30,000 nucleotides of DNA from Prorocentrum cordatum (taxonomy: Eukaryota; Sar; Dinophyceae; Prorocentrales; Prorocentraceae), in assembly GCA_963575745.1 (NCBI GenBank), contig CAUYUJ010012725.1, positions 298,587 to 328,586 of the forward strand. Direction: 5' to 3'. The notes beneath the pieces are model-generated. The model searched no databases. It saw only the letters and a list, made by a program, of their open reading frames with translations, and was not told the DNA's origin. The position numbers and the translations under genes are program-made. Positions within the stretch are counted from its first letter, which is position 1. The number at the start of each line of letters is the position of its first letter. Below are positions 1 through 9,218 of the stretch, in pieces.

Positions 1-217
1 CTCGAAAAGCTTCGAAATGGGCGTCCAAGGCCCTTGCATCCTTGCCGCGCATCCTGATGATGCGGCCCGACTGTACCCATCTCGAGCGCCCAGAGAGGAA
101 GCCCAGACTTCTTCGCTCTGGAGCAGCCCGATGCTGCGGCGGCCGATGCCGAGGGCAGTGTTCTCGGCCTCCCCTCGGGCCCGTGTCGGCCCCCGGGGGT
201 GGTCAGATCGAGATTCG

Positions 218-440
218 GCAGCAGGTGGGAAGAGGAAGAGGAGGAGAAAGGAGGAGAAAGGAAGAGGAGGAATGTGGAGGAGAAGGAGGAGGAGGAGAAG
301 AAGGAGGAGGAGGATGAGTGCGGAGGAGAAGGAGGAGCAGCAGCAGCAGTAAGAGGAACAAGAGCAGGAAGAGGAGTAGCAAGGGGAGGACCAGCAGGAG
401 GAGGAGGAGGAGGAGCACGGGGAGGAGGAGCATGACGATG
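218..440 (+). repeat. GGA/GAG purine-rich microsatellite
   Basis: An imperfect run of GAG, GGA and AAG triplets, with a short GCA run near 338-348. Translations in this stretch are poly-Arg/Glu/Gly or poly-Leu on the other strand, as expected from a triplet repeat and not from a gene. Homopurine tracts of this type recur at several places in the window. Confidence 0.9.
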
Positions 441-1524
441 AGCTCAGGAGAGGGAGACGGACGAGAAGACGGGTGAAGAACAGGGGAGGAGCGAGTAAAT
501 GAGGCGGAGGAGGAGTTGTTTGTCCTTCCCCCTTCAACCCCCCTTCCTCCCTCCGCCCTCATCCATCTTCCAATCACCACTCCTTACTTACTATGTGCCC
601 CTTCCCTTCTCCCTGCTCTCTCCCCTCCTTTCTCTCTCTCCCTCTCGTCAACAATAAGGTCCCACAGACACGTCTAGGCGCCGCAGTATTAAAACGCACC
701 CGTCAGAATGAAGAAGAAGATGAGTAGGAGAAGAACGAGGAGGACTACGACGACGCGGGAGCTGTCCTACCATAGTACAGCACTACCGTATTGCACAGCT
801 CATGCAGAAGCAGCAAGTCAGTCGTAGCACAGCGGTGTCGTCGTGCGTGTCCGCTCCCCTTTCAGAGGCCACAGCGGGGTATATGTGCATGCCTCGCTGC
901 ATTCGCCTCTCTCAACCCCCGAAGCCCGCTCCGATCTCGCCCACCCCACCCAGAGTCGTCGCCCCGTTAATGTATCTCCCTTCTCTTCGTTCTCCCCCTC
1001 ATACCCCCTCACCACCCCCTTCATCCTTCTGCTGCTTCTCACCCGAGCAAGGTCCGGAGGTCCCTTGCTGCTTCGGAAGCCTACGGAGGCCTGCCAGGAG
1101 CCAACGCACACAGACAGTTCGATCCTCTTTCTCCGGCTGGTGCTCCACAGACTTCCTGGCGACTCGATATTCGAGACTCTGGTCCTCTCGACCCTTTCTC
1201 AAGGCCACGCTGTTCGTCCCGAGCCGCTCTTCGTTGGCGCCAGGGGCCTGGCCACGGCCTCTCGAGGCCGACACTTCCTGCAGACGTACCGCACACCCCG
1301 AGGGGTCCCACAACGGTGCGGTGACAGACCGTGCGGCGGCCGCAGAACCCCCACAGACCTCACCGCGCGGCCCGTCACCGCACGGTCTTGGAACCCTGGA
1401 GGCCCCAGCCGCCCGAGACACCCTCGGAGAGGGACCCAGGTCCAAAGCCGTAGGGCGAACCCGCACTTCCACCGACTCACCACACGGCGCGTTCGCCACT
1501 CCTTCGTTGTGCGGCCCCCGCTTG
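441..1524. other. No gene recognised; pyrimidine-rich then unique sequence
   Basis: Positions about 520-650 are C/T-rich without a clear period. A second short GAAGAAGATGAG-type tract lies near 708-745. The rest is unique and GC-rich. Open frames cross the region on both strands (about 802-1608 plus and 999-1640 minus), but their predicted proteins are Pro/Ser/Arg-rich with no domain I know, and both run into the foldback element at 1525. A short inverted pair, GTGCGGTGAC and GTCACCGCAC, lies near 1314 and 1374. Confidence 0.6.
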
Positions 1525-1794
1525 CTACAACTCTCGTCAAAATTAACCTCAAAAATATCTGACGTGGTTGAACTTCTTGTCGGAAGATCTGGGGCCGAGT
1601 ATCGATGAGTGCGGGGTACTTGCATGCGCCGCCCCTCCAATGTCGGTCGACGTCAAACTTTCGAGTCAACTTCGGTCAGACTATCTTTGCCCTCGCCCCG
1701 ACATTGAAGGGGCGGCGTGTCGACATTGAGGGGCGCGCCGAAATCGAAATGACGTGCCAGCAACTGTTGAGGTTAATTTTGACGAGGGTAGTAG
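1525..1794. mobile_element. Foldback inverted-repeat element (W), 270 bases
   Basis: The left end CTACAACTCTCGTCAAAATT and the right end, whose reverse complement is CTACTACCCTCGTCAAAATT, continue together through AACCTCAA. A second inverted pair lies inside: 1628-1645 (GCCGCCCCTCCAATGTCG) against 1699-1716, almost perfect. This nested-arm layout is typical of miniature or foldback DNA transposons. No convincing target duplication is visible, and no second copy occurs in the window, so the mobile nature is inferred from structure only. Confidence 0.65.
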
Positions 1795-1879
1795 TGCCCT
1801 GGAAGCGTTCCGCTGGAGCGTCCTGATGGGTGCTCGACGGTTTTCTCTCGCCAGGAGCTCCTCGGCGAGGGCCCGGCGG

Positions 1880-2640
1880 CGCGGCCCGGCGGAGCGGGCC
1901 AGAGTGAGAACCTGGCTCGCTGTGGCGTCCTGGCTCCCATGTGGTCGCCCGGCAGCGCTCGCTACAGGGCGCTCTGGCTCGATGTGGTCCAGGGATACTC
2001 AGAGGAGGAAGAAGTGCCCATGCCGCTGCGTTTTCCTCGCTTTCCCCTTCTGGGGTCGCCACCGCTGGATTCGCCCCGGAGTCCTAGCTGGTCAGAACGT
2101 TCCCCGGGAGAGGTCTAGGGAGTAGCGGTCTCGGTACCTTGTGGTTTTCCCAGATACGACTCACTATGGTGTTCTGGCTCGAGTTTGCTTGGAGGGGCTC
2201 GCTACTGTGTTCTGGCCGCATGTCGGCTCTCCCAGACTTGAGATGAGATTCGTTGTGGTGCTCTGGCCCGGTTTTGGCCAGACGTGAGACTCAGTGCAGC
2301 GTTCTGGCGCGATTCCTTCTCACCAGAATCTCCACTGGGTGGGCTAGGGGGAGGCGCCTCACCCGTCCGGCGGCTGTCCGGAGTCGATTACTACACTGTT
2401 CTGGCTCGATCTCATTTCTCGCAGATCCGGGAGTGGAGCTCACTCTGGCGTTCCTGCTCAATTGGTCCAGAGATGAGTCACTATGGTTTTCTGGGTCGAT
2501 TTCAGTTCACATGTTCTTGTCACCAGAATCTCCACACGGGAGGGGGCGAGTGCTCGTGCTCGATTTCAGCCCTCACAGATCCAGACATTAGAATCATCGT
2601 GGTGCTCTGGCTCGATTTCAGCCGTCGCAGTCCCAGATTT
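1880..2640. repeat. Degenerate tandem array around CTGGCTCGAT
   Basis: Loosely repeated units contain 'ctggctcgatttcagc..tcgcag..cagag..tcactatgg'. The motif TCTGGCTCGAT or close variants appears at about 1970, 2170, 2400 and 2600. Unit length varies, so this is an old, decayed array. No coding potential is apparent. The sequence from 2641 to about 3190 is unique by eye and holds no gene I can support. Confidence 0.55.
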
Positions 2641-3194
2641 TGTGGCAGGGGCATCAGATTCTCACCATCCCAGCTGTCTTAGGTCTTAAAAGTGTGACAG
2701 GGCCGTCGGCTTCTGACCAGTCCAGCCGCCAGGAGTGGGGTCGCTCGGTCCCAAATTCTGTTCCAAGCGCGTTCATGCCACCATGTCGACATCACGAACG
2801 TCGCCCTCATCAGCAAGTTTAACTCCGCGGTCGTATCGGCCATATGATGAGGTCGTGTTCGCAAGCCGACTTCAGGCGCCAATCCGCCTCCACACCCTGA
2901 TTGCTATTGAAGTGCGTTGTTGGGCTACTTCCTTGTTGGGTAGTCGCCAGAGTCTGGGCCCACGTCCTCCGTCGTATGCCCGTTCGAATGTCACATGAGG
3001 TCGGGCGGGCCTTGGTCGTATGGAGCCCGCGAGGAGTCCAGCATCTAATCTTCGCGGCGTTGAAGTGCCCCCTGCCCACCACACAGGTCCTAGCAATCTT
3101 GCGACGTGCCGGACTCTCTCTCTAAACATATGGCGACTATACCCAGGACCGTTCAATCCAGACGAACACGCCGAAGCACCCGCAGTGCGCAGAA

Positions 3195-4073
3195 GCCGCG
3201 AGGTTTCGGCTGGGTGTGTGGATGTGCGTGTTCCCCCGGTCTGCTGGGCCTTCCAGAAACCCACGAAGGTGGCGACAGTTGCCCAGTTCGCAGCCCCCCA
3301 GTGAGTTGCGAGGTTTCGGCTGATTGCGCGTACTCCCCATCGGCCCGGACACCCTGCTCGCCACATGCGCTCTTCGCTTGCGGCCGCGACCAAAAAAAGT
3401 ACTCCCCAGTTCCGCTGGGCTTCTGAGAGCTCACGAAAGTGGCGACGGTTAGGCTGATCGCAGCCCCCCGTGGGAGTTGCGAGGTTGCGGCTGCGTGTGC
3501 GTACTCCCCCACTCCGCTGGGCCTCCCAGGAGCCCACGAAGGTCGCGATTCTGCGCAGTTGGCACCCCTTGTCAGGGAACCGCGAGGTTCGGCTAGATGT
3601 GCGTACCCCCCGCATTCCCAGGAACCGACGAAACCGGAGCCCGTTGCGCAGTTCGCAGCCCTTCCGGGAATCGCGAGGTTTCGGTTGGATGCGCGTACTC
3701 CCCCACCCCGCGGGGCTTCCAAGAAGCCAGCGACAATGGCGACAATTCCGCAAATCGCAGCCACCCGGATACGCGAAGTTTCAGCTAGATGTGCGTACTC
3801 CCCCATTCCGCTGGCCCTCCCCGAAGTTGACGGAGGTGGCGGCAATTCATCAGCTCGCAGTCACCGAGGGTGCTGCGAGGTTTCGGATTTGTTAGTTCCA
3901 TAGGCCGCTGGACTGCCCAGGAGCCCACGAAAGTGGCGACGGTTAGGCAGTTCGCAGGCACCCAGGGACCTGCGATGTTTCGGCTAGATTTGCATACTCC
4001 CCACTCCATTGGGCCTCCTACGAGGCCACGAAAGTGGCGACAGCTGCCCACTTCGCAGCCCCTCAGGGAACCG
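3195..4073. repeat. Tandem array of about 100-base units (eight copies)
   Basis: The marker GAGGTTTCGGCT or a variant recurs at about 3199, 3309, 3479, 3587, 3674, 3774, 3876 and 3975. Most units also carry GTACTCCCCCACTCCGCTGG and 'cccacgaaagtggcgacggttgcgcagttcgcagcc'. Spacing is roughly 86-110 bases with one longer interval of about 170. The long open frames here are periodic translations of the array and not genes. The last unit abuts the (GAT)n block directly. Confidence 0.85.
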
Positions 4074-4099
4074 CGATGATGATGCTGATGATGCTGATA

Positions 4100-4165
<66 letters not shown>

Positions 4166-4453
4166 GTGATGGTGATGGTGATGGTGATGGTGATGGTGAT
4201 GGTGATGGTGATCATGATGATGCTGATGATGATGCTGATGGTGCCGATGATGATTATGATGATGATGATGCTGGTGCTGGTGCTGATGCTGATGATGATG
4301 ATGATGATGACGACGATGGTGCTGTTGATGGTGATCATGATCATTGTGATGATGTTGGTGATGATGATGATGGTCATGATTCTGATGCAGTCGATGATGA
4401 TGATGTTGATGATGAGGATGATGATGATGATGATGATGACGAGGATGATGATT

Positions 4454-4504
<51 letters not shown>

Positions 4505-4517
4505 CTGATGCTGATGC

Positions 4518-4552
<35 letters not shown>

Positions 4553-4614
4553 CTGATTGTTATGACGATTATCATGGTCAGGATTGTGATGATGATACTG
4601 ATGTTGATGATGGC

Positions 4615-4656
<42 letters not shown>
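4074..4656 (+). repeat. (GAT)n microsatellite, about 580 bases
   Basis: Nearly pure GAT/GGT/GCT triplets. All three frames stay open because the repeat lacks stops, giving poly-Asp, poly-Met or, on the other strand, poly-His/Ile. Scattered GGT, GCT and AAT variants make short higher-order runs such as (GATGGT)n at 4162-4210. It is the longest microsatellite in the window. Confidence 0.95.
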
Positions 4657-4658
<2 letters not shown>

Positions 4659-4840
4659 GGAGGAGGAGGAGGAGGAGGAGGAGGAGGAGAAGGAGGACAA
4701 GGAGAACAACGAGGAGGGGGACGAGGAGGAAGGAGAGGGGGAGAAAGATGAAAAGAAAGAGGAGGCGAACGAGGAGGCGAAAGAGGAGGAGAAAGATGAG
4801 GAGAAAACTGAGGAGAAAGAGGAGGAGGAGGAGGACCAGT
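4657..4840 (+). repeat. (GAG)n / GAA purine tract continuing the GAT block
   Basis: The triplet phase is kept while GAT changes to GAG, then to GAA/GAG mixtures. The almost uninterrupted purine strand could adopt triplex (H-DNA) structure. From 4841 to about 5190 the sequence is unique with no gene visible. Confidence 0.9.
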
Positions 4841-5189
4841 GTAAACCCAAAAGTCATCAACGATGTTGTAATTAAGCCTCCTTCCAAGCTTCCTCTTCAT
4901 ACGCCCCTGCATCGGTTCATTTCCATTGAGGGAACTGCCTCGTTGGAAGACAACCGTTTGAAGACCTCGAAGCATGCCAAAACATCGTTCTCGGGGTTCT
5001 CCACGCCACGGATCAACTTGACTGCTGCGTCTGGACGGTATGGAATCGTGCCATAATGCCGTTGTTGGGACTTCAACGCCGCAAATGAACCTATTCAATG
5101 CACCCGCACAATCTTGAACCTTTCCAACACCCCATTTCTGATACGCTGGTTATGAAAACAAATGCGCGAAACTCTTGCAACTGTTTGAC

Positions 5190-5612
5190 ACGAATGTGCG
5201 CGGCACCAAAGCGAGAACCACACTTTGGAAAAGGAACCGCCCTAAATCCGTGAAGTTATTGCACGAATGCGCGCGGCGCTAAAGTGAGAGCCACATTTTG
5301 AAGACGACCCGCCCTCAATCCGTAAAGCGAATGTGCGCGGGGCTACGGCGAGAACCACATGTTGATAGCCACCCGCCCTCGACCCGTGAAATTCTTACAA
5401 CTTTTGAAAACGAACGTGCGCGGCGCTAAGGCGAGAGCCACATTTTGAAAACCGCCCGCCCTCAATATGTGAACGTGCGCGGCGCTAAAGCGAGAGCCAC
5501 ATTTTGAAAAGGAACCGCCCTCAATCCGTGAAACCCTTGCAAATATTAACGAATGTGCGCGGCACCAAGGCGAGAACAACATGTTGGACACCACCCGCCC
5601 TCAACCCGTGAA
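5190..5612. repeat. Tandem array of 60-83-base units (six copies)
   Basis: The marker TGTGCGCGGCGCTAAAGCGAG or variants recurs at about 5195, 5268, 5332, 5415, 5475 and 5553. It is followed by 'agccacattttgaaaaggaaccgccctcaatccgtgaa'. Units differ mainly by loss of the 'cttgcaacttttgaaaacga' segment, so their length alternates. It is non-coding by appearance. After it, 5613-5815 holds a TCTC-rich stretch and a GGGA-rich stretch but no gene. Confidence 0.85.
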
Positions 5613-5815
5613 GCTCTCTCTCTCGTTCTCGTCTCTCTCTCCTCTTTCAGGTCGGTTTGAGCTGCCCTCACTTGTTGCTTGCAGTTTGTGTTGTGCTCGC
5701 CGACCCTTCACGTTGCGTCTTGTGCCTTGCGCAGCAGGGATGAGGAGGAAGTGACGGGGCGGCCGAGCGAGGGAGCGGGGGAGGGAGGGGGGAGGGAGGG
5801 AGGCATGCAGGAGGC

Positions 5816-5950
5816 TTAAGTCGGGCGTGCCCCTCTACAGCAGGAATTTTCAAAAATAGTGAAGACATAGTTTCGGGGCGATTTCTCTATGTTTTCCAAC
5901 AGTTTTATGTATCTTCCAAAACCCGCCTGTAGGGGAACATGCCCGATCTC
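5816..5950. mobile_element. M1 inverted-repeat element, copy 1 (135 bases)
   Basis: It begins TTAAGTCGGGCGTGCCCC and ends with the inverted counterpart GGGGAACATGCCCGATCTC. The flanking 9-mers are GCAGGAGGC (5807-5815) and ACAGGAGAC (5951-5959), a degraded target duplication (7 of 9). The interior is AT-richer than the surroundings and carries the family string 'ttcaaaaatagt'. No open frame is present, so it is non-autonomous. Confidence 0.8.
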
Positions 5951-6011
5951 ACAGGAGACCGAGGTGGGAGGGCGAGGCGGGATGGGGAAGGGAGAGGCTT
6001 GCTGAGGGTGA

Positions 6012-6139
6012 GGTTGATAGGTGGCACTCCGCGCGCATTTCTTGCATCGGCGCATGGACCCCCAGGCGGCGCCTCCGGCGCCGGGGTCGGGCGCGGATCC
6101 CAGAAATCCGCGCGGAGCGCCAAAAGTCAATGTTTATGG
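6012..6139. mobile_element. M2 inverted-repeat element, copy a
   Basis: The right arm GAAATCCGCGCGGAGCGCC (about 6104-6122) followed by 'aaaagtcaatgtttatg' pairs with the left arm GGCACTCCGCGCGCATTTC (6023 onward). A second pair lies inside (GGCGCCTCCGGCGCC). It belongs with the elements at 11292 and 15754. The left terminus is degraded, so the start is approximate. Confidence 0.7.
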
Positions 6140-6750
6140 TGTTTTCCTGGTTCTTTTTGATTCTACCAGCGGCATTGAACCGATGGTGAGAATTGTGAAG
6201 CTTAGCAAAAAGAGCATGGAAGCATCCACAGGGACGGTGCTGGGCAGGGAACCCAGGACGAGCCAGGGCGCCAGGGGCGATTCGAGAGCTATGGCAATCC
6301 ATACCCGCCCTGAAGTTGTCTGCAGACGCGCTAACGGTAATGCAGGTAACGGCGATGCAGGCTCCGGCATCGTAGGTGGGATCGGTTCGTGGCCAAACAC
6401 ATTATAGGACATCGTGGCTCGCGCTTTCCTACAAGTCGCTGCGTCGTTTTCGCTCGATACAGTCGCACATTTGACATGTAGAGAAGTGCGGTTCGCGATT
6501 TCCTACGATTCATTCTGCGCGAGCTCGGCGTCAAAAAAGCCATATTCCCGACATCGCCGTGAACCAACGTCGCCGTCAGCGCGCCCCGCGGCGCTGGGAG
6601 GGAGGACGGAGCTCCCGCCGAAAGGAAGGGGGGGGGGCGCAGGACGACACCGCCACGCACACCTTCGTCGCGCACCAGACCGCGCTCGCCGCTCTGGCGG
6701 GGGGGGGGGGGGGCGGCGCGGGGGGAGGGGCGGGCAGGGCCGCCTGCGGC
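6140..6750. other. No gene recognised; unique sequence with G runs
   Basis: The sequence is unique by eye up to about 6560, then very GC-rich, with an unbroken G run of about 14 bases near 6700 and a shorter one near 6630. Open frames on both strands here translate to Arg/Pro/Gly-rich strings without recognisable domains. Confidence 0.55.
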
Positions 6751-6929
6751 CAAGTCGGGCCTGGTTCCTCCTGCAGGAGGAACGTTCAAGAATAGCCGCA
6801 AAGCAGCACGGGGACGATGCTTGAATCGAGGCATTTTCCATCCAAAACATTGTACACCTCCTGCTTGTATTCGTACGCTGTTTGATGCTTCGTCCCAAAC
6901 CCGCCTGTAGGAGGACAGGCCCCACCCGA
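6751..6929. mobile_element. M1 inverted-repeat element, copy 2 (179 bases)
   Basis: The ends are CAAGTCGGGCCTGGTTCCTC and the inverted 'gtaggaggacaggccccacccga'. It is flanked by GCCTGCGGC (6742-6750) and GCCTGCGAC (6930-6938), a 9-base target duplication with one difference. The interior contains the family strings 'gttcaagaatag' and 'ggggacgatg'. No coding sequence is present. Confidence 0.8.
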
Positions 6930-7078
6930 GCCTGCGACCCGATCCGGTGCGATCCGGCTGCTGGCTCGGTCCGCGGGCGGCCGGCCGGGAGCGGTCGGGG
7001 CAGGCGCGGCGGCCCGAGGTCTCGAGGCGGTTCGGGACGGGTCCGCGGGTCGCTCCAAAGGGGTGGGCGGGGAGGGTA

Positions 7079-7115
7079 CACTCCTCCTCCTCCTCCTCCT
7101 CCTCCTCCTCCTCCA
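7079..7115 (-). repeat. (CTC)n tract
   Basis: About twelve CTC triplets. It directly precedes a GAGA-rich stretch (7115-7140), which merges into the left end of the adjacent M3 element. Confidence 0.9.
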
Positions 7116-7134
7116 GAGAGAGAGAAGAGAAGAG

Positions 7135-7306
7135 AGAGGAGGGGAAGAAACACACAGACACAATGCATCGCCGGTTCCCCAGAACAGACGGGAGCATATG
7201 GGAAGCGGGGGGGGGGCAAGGCATAGACACAAAAAGATGGGAAAACATATTGGGAATCCTTTTATTTGTGTGTGTGTGTTTATTTGTGTGTCCCGGGGCC
7301 CCTTCA
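7135..7306. mobile_element. M3 element, copy 1
   Basis: It contains the family landmarks in order: GAAGAAACACACAGACACAAT, 'cccagaacag', a G-rich stretch after 'gggaagcgggg', TTTATTTGTGTGTGTGTG, and the terminal 'tcccggggccccttca'. The left end has been blurred by the neighbouring GAGA tract, and no target duplication is evident, unlike in the other copies. Confidence 0.75.
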
Positions 7307-7960
7307 ATACATCACGTCGTTTGGTCGGCCGGGCAGCTCGGTGTTCTAGACGCCCAAACCTCCCCGACCTCTAGGACGCTGGAGCGTCTGTAGCGAAGAC
7401 GCCGAGAGAAGGATCCCTCTGGGCTCAAGACGGCCTGTGGTTTTCTGGCCCTCCCTTGGATCTAGGTCGGCGAATCTATTCGTGGCCGAGTCTGCCCTTG
7501 ACCAGAGAAGCACCTTTGTTCCTTATTTGTCTTACCTTGCGGCCGAACGATGACTGTTACACCGAATTCCTTCGCCGAGCTCATTGGTCCCTCGGCCGTT
7601 CAATAGACTCGGCGTATACATCGAGCCCCATCTGGGGGGAGGGCAGGATCAGACGGAGCTAGGACTGGGACAAATCGTTCCAGGGCGTTCTGGAGCGCTC
7701 TTATGAGCGTCCCAGAGCTCTTTGAGACGGCGGAGGCGTCGGATGCATCCTCCCGAGTCGCCAGATGTCAGAGATCCCCGATTTGTCCTGGACCGATGTT
7801 GCTCTGATCCTGGCTTCGTAGGTTGAGCGATCTACCCGGTGGCAGTCGGCGGCGAGCCCAGGGGAAATTAGAGAAGGCAGGTCTTCTCAGAAGGCGGCGG
7901 GGCTTCTCAGAACTCAGAAGCCCTCCGGCCTTATGAGAAGCCGTCTTCGTCTGTGGAGAA
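7307..7960. other. No gene recognised; contains one dispersed repeat
   Basis: Mostly unique sequence. The stretch at about 7671-7740, including 'gcgttctggagcgctc' and 'agcgtcccagagctctttgaga', resembles 14385-14425, where it reads 'gcgttccggaacgccctc' and 'agcgtcccagagctctctgaga'. Both lie in similar surroundings, so a larger dispersed family is likely. An inverted motif, 'ggcttctcagaa' against 'ttatgagaagcc', occurs near 7900-7942. Confidence 0.5.
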
Positions 7961-8132
7961 GGCTTAAAACATTTCTCGAAACTCCGGAGGCCCCCGAGCC
8001 TGCTGAGAATCTAGGCCTCCCAGATGTGGTCCGAGCAGACGGGGTCGGCTTAAAATATTTCTCGGAACTCCGGAGGCCCCCGAGCCTGCTGAGAATCTAG
8101 GCCTCCCAGATGGGGTCCGAGCAGATGGGGTC
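7961..8132. repeat. 86-base tandem duplication
   Basis: Two units start at 7961 and 8047 with GGCTTAAAAC/TATTTCTCG and continue through 'aactccggaggcccccgagcctgctgagaatctaggcctcccagatg'. They differ at a few positions. The unit includes the left terminus of X element copy A, so the duplication post-dates that insertion or was produced during it. Confidence 0.9.
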
Positions 8133-8340
8133 GGAGGATCGCGATGCATCGCTGATGCATTGGCGATGCGGCTCGATGTGGAGCCCGAATTGATCCATGC
8201 TGGCGTCGCCATTGCACCGCCGACGTCGCCAGTGCATCGCCAGTGCATCACCGATGCATCGCCGATGCGTCGCCGATATATCGCCGATGCGGCGAGCTCC
8301 TCCGACCCCGTCTACTCGGACCCCATCTAGGAGGCCTCTA
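8096..8340. mobile_element. X inverted-repeat element, copy A (245 bases)
   Basis: The left end TCTAGGCCTCCCAGATGGGG continues into 'tccgagcagatggggtcggagg'. It pairs over about 45 bases with the right end 'cctccgaccccgtctactcggaccccatctaggaggcctcta'. The interior is dominated by CATCGCCGATGCATCGCCGA motifs, a self-complementary pattern shared by all X copies. There is no coding sequence. Confidence 0.85.
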
Positions 8341-8375
8341 CCTCTATGATGTTCCAACCTACTGTGGCCTTGATC

Positions 8376-8502
8376 ACCAGAAAGAATTTCGAGCACCAAG
8401 AAAGTACCGAAACTGAATGGTCTTCACTCGTCGGGCCCTGGGAGGCGATACTCGTTCGACACTGGTTCGATACTTCTCTGGGTGCTCGAAATTATTTCTG
8501 GG
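8376..8502. repeat. Large imperfect hairpin, about 40-base arms
   Basis: ACCAGAAAGAATTTCGAGCA at 8376 onward pairs with the reverse complement of 'gggtgctcgaaattatttctggg' at 8480-8502. Pairing extends inward through 'aagaaagtaccgaa' against 'ttcgatacttctct'. It may be a further foldback element or a structured transcript. No second copy is seen. Confidence 0.7.
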
Positions 8503-8907
8503 ACGCTCTCCTTGAGTACGATGGGAGCATCGGGGGTGGACAGAACTCCCACCCTGACACGTCGACTGGTGAATTGTCTGTTTTCGGTTCCCGAGAGGGC
8601 GCCGCGGCCGTCCTTCTCCAGCTTTGGGCCCGAGGTCGGTTTCACCAGACCACGTTTTGCTGAAGGGTTTTTTTTGCTCACCCCCGAGCGCAGCACGACT
8701 CTGCCTCTGCCTTTCCCCCCCCCCTGGGCTCGCTGCCGACGGGGGCCGGCGCTCGCATCCTCGCGGCGTGAGGTTGCCGCGGCGTGCGAGGCCGCGAGGA
8801 GCAGGAGGATGAGGCCCCCTCGCCGCGCGGCCCGCGCGGCGCGTGCCTCGCCCGCGCCGCCAGCACCGCCGGGGACACCGCCCGAGGCGGGAGAGGTAAA
8901 GGGCTCG
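8503..8907. other. No gene supported; GC-rich sequence
   Basis: A minus-strand frame is open through this stretch and across the adjacent GGA tract (about 8424-9140). Its stretch after the poly-Ser run looks partly protein-like, but no domain is recognisable and its 3' end overlaps the hairpin at 8376-8502, so I do not call it. A run of eight C at about 8717 is present. Confidence 0.5.
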
Positions 8908-9016
8908 GGGTAGGAGGAGGAGGCGGAGGAGGAGGAGGAGGAGGCGGAGGAGGAGGAGGCGGCGGAGGAGAAGGAGGAGGAGGACGAGGAGGAGGAGGAG
9001 GAGGAGGAGGAGGACG
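8908..9016 (+). repeat. (GGA)n/GGC purine tract
   Basis: Imperfect GAG/GGC triplets, giving poly-Gly, poly-Glu or poly-Ser/Pro in translation. It lies about 200 bases beyond the stop codon of the PPR-derived/WWE gene, while a similar tract lies just before its start. Confidence 0.9.
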
Positions 9017-9218
9017 AGCGCTCGGCTGGGGTGGGTTCAGTGTCGATTCGCCTCGAATCGAATTGTGACAAGGACCGTTGCCTCGTCGATCTGGCCTGCT
9101 GCAGGGAAGCACCAGGGATACCTGGCTCGTCGACCTGCACTCATACTTCTCTATCTGGCATTCCGATTGCAGCCTGCGGCATTCGCACAGGCAGCAGACA
9201 TTCGAAACACGAGAGAAA

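Noticed and set aside
4034-5098. Long open frames giving poly-Met, poly-Asp, poly-His or poly-Ile proteins
   Set aside because: They are stop-free only because the (GAT)n and (GAG)n repeats contain no stop codons on either strand.
8424-9140. Minus-strand frame of about 238 codons downstream of the WWE gene
   Set aside because: It runs through the GGA tract (poly-Ser), ends inside a hairpin repeat, and shows no recognisable domain. A chance frame is the simpler reading, although part of it looks protein-like.
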